Assembly: GCA_024114885.1 (NCBI GenBank)
Contig: CP099432.1
Location: 1-64,000, forward strand
Reading direction: 5' to 3'
Length of the DNA stretch: 64,000 bases
DNA from: Septoria linicola
Lineage: Eukaryota; Ascomycota; Dothideomycetes; Mycosphaerellales; Mycosphaerellaceae
Shown here piece after piece: positions 63,749-64,000 of this stretch. The notes beneath the pieces were generated by a model. The model worked only from the letters and a program-made list of their open reading frames with translations. It was not told where the DNA came from and ran no database searches. Positions within the stretch are counted from its first letter, which is position 1; every line of letters begins with the position of its first letter. The position numbers and the translations under genes are program-made.

Positions 63749-64000
63749 TTAAATTTGTGCTTGCTGAACACCCGGTCCCACATTGAGAAGGCCAGCCTTG
63801 CGATAAGCCAGCAAGATCTGCGCCATCTCACCGACGTACTGAGTCTGGCGCCCGAGCTGGCTGCTGTGCTCATTGAGGCTCTGGCGAATGTGAGCCCGCT
63901 CGTTCTTGCTTTGCGTCTGGAGAATGTCGAGCATGTGGGTATGCTTGCTGAGGACATTGTAGATCACGTTCTGTCCGACGAGACGCGATGGCGAGAAGGG
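63749..64000 (-). CDS. Partial helical protein running off the window
   Basis: A minus-strand frame is open from the window edge (64,000) to a TAA at 63,749, giving 83 residues: FSPSRLVGQNVIYNVLSKHT, MLDILQTQSKNERAHIRQSL, GEMAQILLAYRKAGLLNVGP. It is helical and probably coiled-coil. The start lies outside the window. An exon could also end near a GTGTTC donor-like site at about 63,770, which would join it to the downstream exons at 63,065-63,419. Confidence 0.5.
   Translation of the reverse strand, partial: PFSPSRLVGQNVIYNVLSKHTHMLDILQTQSKNERAHIRQSLNEHSSQLGRQTQYVGEMAQILLAYRKAGLLNVGPGVQQAQI

Overview
The window starts at a chromosome end. Positions 1-117 are CCCTAA-type telomere repeats, with CCTAA variants. 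The rest looks like the subtelomere and adjoining accessory region of a filamentous ascomycete. Three things suggest this: TTAGGG-type telomeres, introns of about 48-60 bp (GT..AG with CTGAC or TACTAAT branch sites), and blocks in which CpA/TpG are almost completely replaced by TpA, the signature of repeat-induced point mutation (RIP). A Dothideomycete is plausible, but that is inference. No tRNA, rRNA or housekeeping gene was recognised.

Region 1 (about 240-12,300) is RIP-destroyed and has no open frame. Reading TAG/TAA as former Gln/Trp codons recovers three genes. (i) A minus-strand SNF2-family helicase at about 900-5,950, transcribed toward the telomere. Motifs I, II, V and VI can be read, and several introns carry a shared palindrome, CTACTAGCTAGTAG. 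(ii) A long unknown minus-strand gene at about 6,950-9,700, with eight 18-bp (hexapeptide) repeats at its 5' side. (iii) A plus-strand gene at about 10,560-11,550, with eight 18-bp repeats followed by three 198-bp (66-codon) tandem repeats.

Region 2 (12.3-31.9 kb) is gene-poor. It holds one intact gene with a possible DUF7924/PD-(D/E)XK-like fold (20,657-22,036, minus), a coiled-coil gene broken by an in-frame TAG (24,716-25,744, minus), and a second RIP island (about 26,790-28,500). It also holds three degenerate minisatellite arrays at about 16.2-16.8, 23.9-24.2 and 31.0-31.3 kb. These share one core, approximately GGGTCAAAATCC followed by CACCCAGTTC, but differ in period. A perfect 24-bp inverted repeat sits inside the second array.

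Region 3 (32-64 kb) holds single-copy ORFans, mostly intron-poor: an 852-residue acidic nuclear-type protein, three membrane-anchored proteins (36.3-37.4, 38.5-40.2, 44.2-45.6 kb) and low-complexity proteins. A cluster of coiled-coil proteins at 50.8-55.9 kb starts with a divergent pair sharing a 105-bp promoter. Intergenic DNA here is rich in simple repeats. The frequent coiled coils suggest structural or complex-forming roles, but no pathway can be assigned. All functional statements rest on motifs read by eye; no database search was possible.
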